A stretch of 23,927 bases of DNA from CBDCME01 sp965218865. Lineage in GTDB: Bacteria; Pseudomonadota; Alphaproteobacteria; JAAXGF01. The stretch covers positions 1-23,927 of the forward strand of contig CBDCME010000084.1 of assembly GCA_965218865.1 (NCBI GenBank), read 5' to 3'. The notes under the pieces are model-generated. The model worked only from the letters and a program-made list of their open reading frames with translations, was not told the DNA's origin and made no database searches. The first letter of the stretch is position 1, and each line of letters starts with the position of its first letter. Both the position numbers and the translations under genes were made by a program. Below, piece by piece: positions 23,453 through 23,927 of the stretch.

Positions 23453-23647
23453 TCAGAATATCAAAACAAACTCTTTCCGGATCCGCTCGGCCATGTCCGC
23501 CGACAAGGCGGCATTTCCGTTCAATACCCGCAATAGCGACGCCCGCGCGTAATTCAGCAAATCGGCGGTTTCCGAGACCTCGAGGCCATGCTCCTTGATC
23601 ACGAGCTCGCGGATGGTTTCTCCGGGATGGAGCGGGCGGTCAGGCAT
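23453..23647 (-). pseudogene. HigA-type antitoxin, C-terminally truncated by repeat C
   Basis: A 64-residue product with the HigA/VapI-type start MPDRPLHPGETIRELVIKEH, then GLEVSETADLLNYARASLLRVLNGNAALSADMAERIRKEF. This is an XRE helix-turn-helix that begins with the typical (R/P)-HPGE motif. Family members are usually 90-100 residues; here the frame ends VLIF-stop exactly where repeat C begins, so the C-terminal dimerisation part is lost. The ATG at 23647 is 8 bases from AGGAGG, better placed than the one at 23653. It belongs to a different antitoxin group from that at 21060-21356. Confidence 0.8.
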
Positions 23648-23653
23648 GGTCAT

Positions 23654-23927
23654 CGCCTCCTTCAATGACAATCCGCGTCGTCAACGTTGCGCCCGCCGCC
23701 GCTACCGGAAACGGTCCCGAAACGACCCACCGCCGCCGTAGGGACGGGCAAGAGCATGCATCTAATCTTCGCCTCGGCCGGACCCCGCATTTGGATCGTT
23801 ATTGCCGAAAGACTCGTGAAGATCATTATGACGATACGACTCGTTGAGTAAGTATAGTATAGCGTTTTGTAATAAAAAACCGCAAGTTTCAACGAAACTG
23901 GGGATAGTATATCAATTATTATGTTAC
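23654..23927. other. Right edge: possible toxin remnant and promoter region
   Basis: No intact gene. On the minus strand the eight codons before a TGA at 23662 read NVDDADCH, like the (Y)DVEIxDYH end of RelE/HigB toxins that precede this antitoxin type, but the rest is unrecognisable. Further out, TTGCGG (23885-23880) and TATACT (23861-23856) are 18 bases apart on the minus strand, a possible promoter. An AGTTTC-AAC-GAAACT palindrome lies at 23885-23899. Confidence 0.35.

Noticed and set aside
23662..23892. A 76-codon minus-strand frame upstream of the truncated antitoxin, possibly its toxin
   Set aside because: Only the last eight residues resemble a HigB/RelE end; the N-terminal part is not toxin-like, so it is at best a decayed remnant.

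Overview
The window looks like GC-rich chromosomal DNA of an alphaproteobacterium, probably Rhodospirillales-like (inference). The main clue is the order twin-TM small protein, cob(I)alamin adenosyltransferase, etfB, etfA, 3-hydroxybutyryl-CoA dehydrogenase, a familiar alphaproteobacterial block. Rpe, HupE/UreJ and AmpG-type proteins agree with this. The region is heavily remodelled. I count intact or degraded insertion sequences of the IS1595 (two), ISAs1 (two), IS30, IS5 (two) and IS630 families, a three-copy hairpin repeat, three toxin-antitoxin loci or remnants, and several frameshifted genes. No rRNA, tRNA or CRISPR array was seen.

Layout. 1-474: a gene of unknown function running off the left edge. 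507-1424: IS1595-type transposase. 1524-1697: a 57-residue membrane protein with tandem repeats and a CRP-like palindrome upstream. 2052-2279: hairpin repeat copy A. 2348-3914: ampG-like permease with one frameshift. 4027-4563: GNAT acetyltransferase. 4566-12842: an inserted accessory island between the GNAT gene and rpe. It holds an ISAs1 relic, a dead IS30, a STAND (NB-ARC/TPR) NTPase with a translationally coupled small membrane protein split by an IS5 element, a relic of a second GNAT-rpe junction, an integrase scrap, an IS1595 element in the parDE promoter, and parDE. 12866-15426: rpe, a YHYH protein, hupE and a twin-TM protein. 15461-20949: the adenosyltransferase/etfBA/hbd block, interrupted by a DUF4338(DruA)-ISAs1 fusion element and repeat copy B. 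21060-23647: two broken higBA-type loci scrambled by an IS5 fragment, IS630 and repeat copy C.

The most interesting system is at 6579-10665. The STAND protein carries near its N-terminus a glycine/asparagine-rich motif that aligns without gaps to the extreme C-terminus of the next gene, a one-helix membrane protein. Removing the IS5 element with its 4-bp target duplication restores an open 90-residue protein whose ATG overlaps the STAND stop codon. This resembles sensor/effector pairs that signal through a shared (amyloid-like) motif, and is a candidate defence or cell-death module now inactivated. A second defence-related observation is the DruA-like domain fused to a transposase at 16138-17925.

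Single-base frameshifts in ampG, the STAND gene (two) and etfA, with loss of the native etfB start, mean either real gene decay in an IS-rich genome or residual sequencing errors. The sequence alone cannot separate these.
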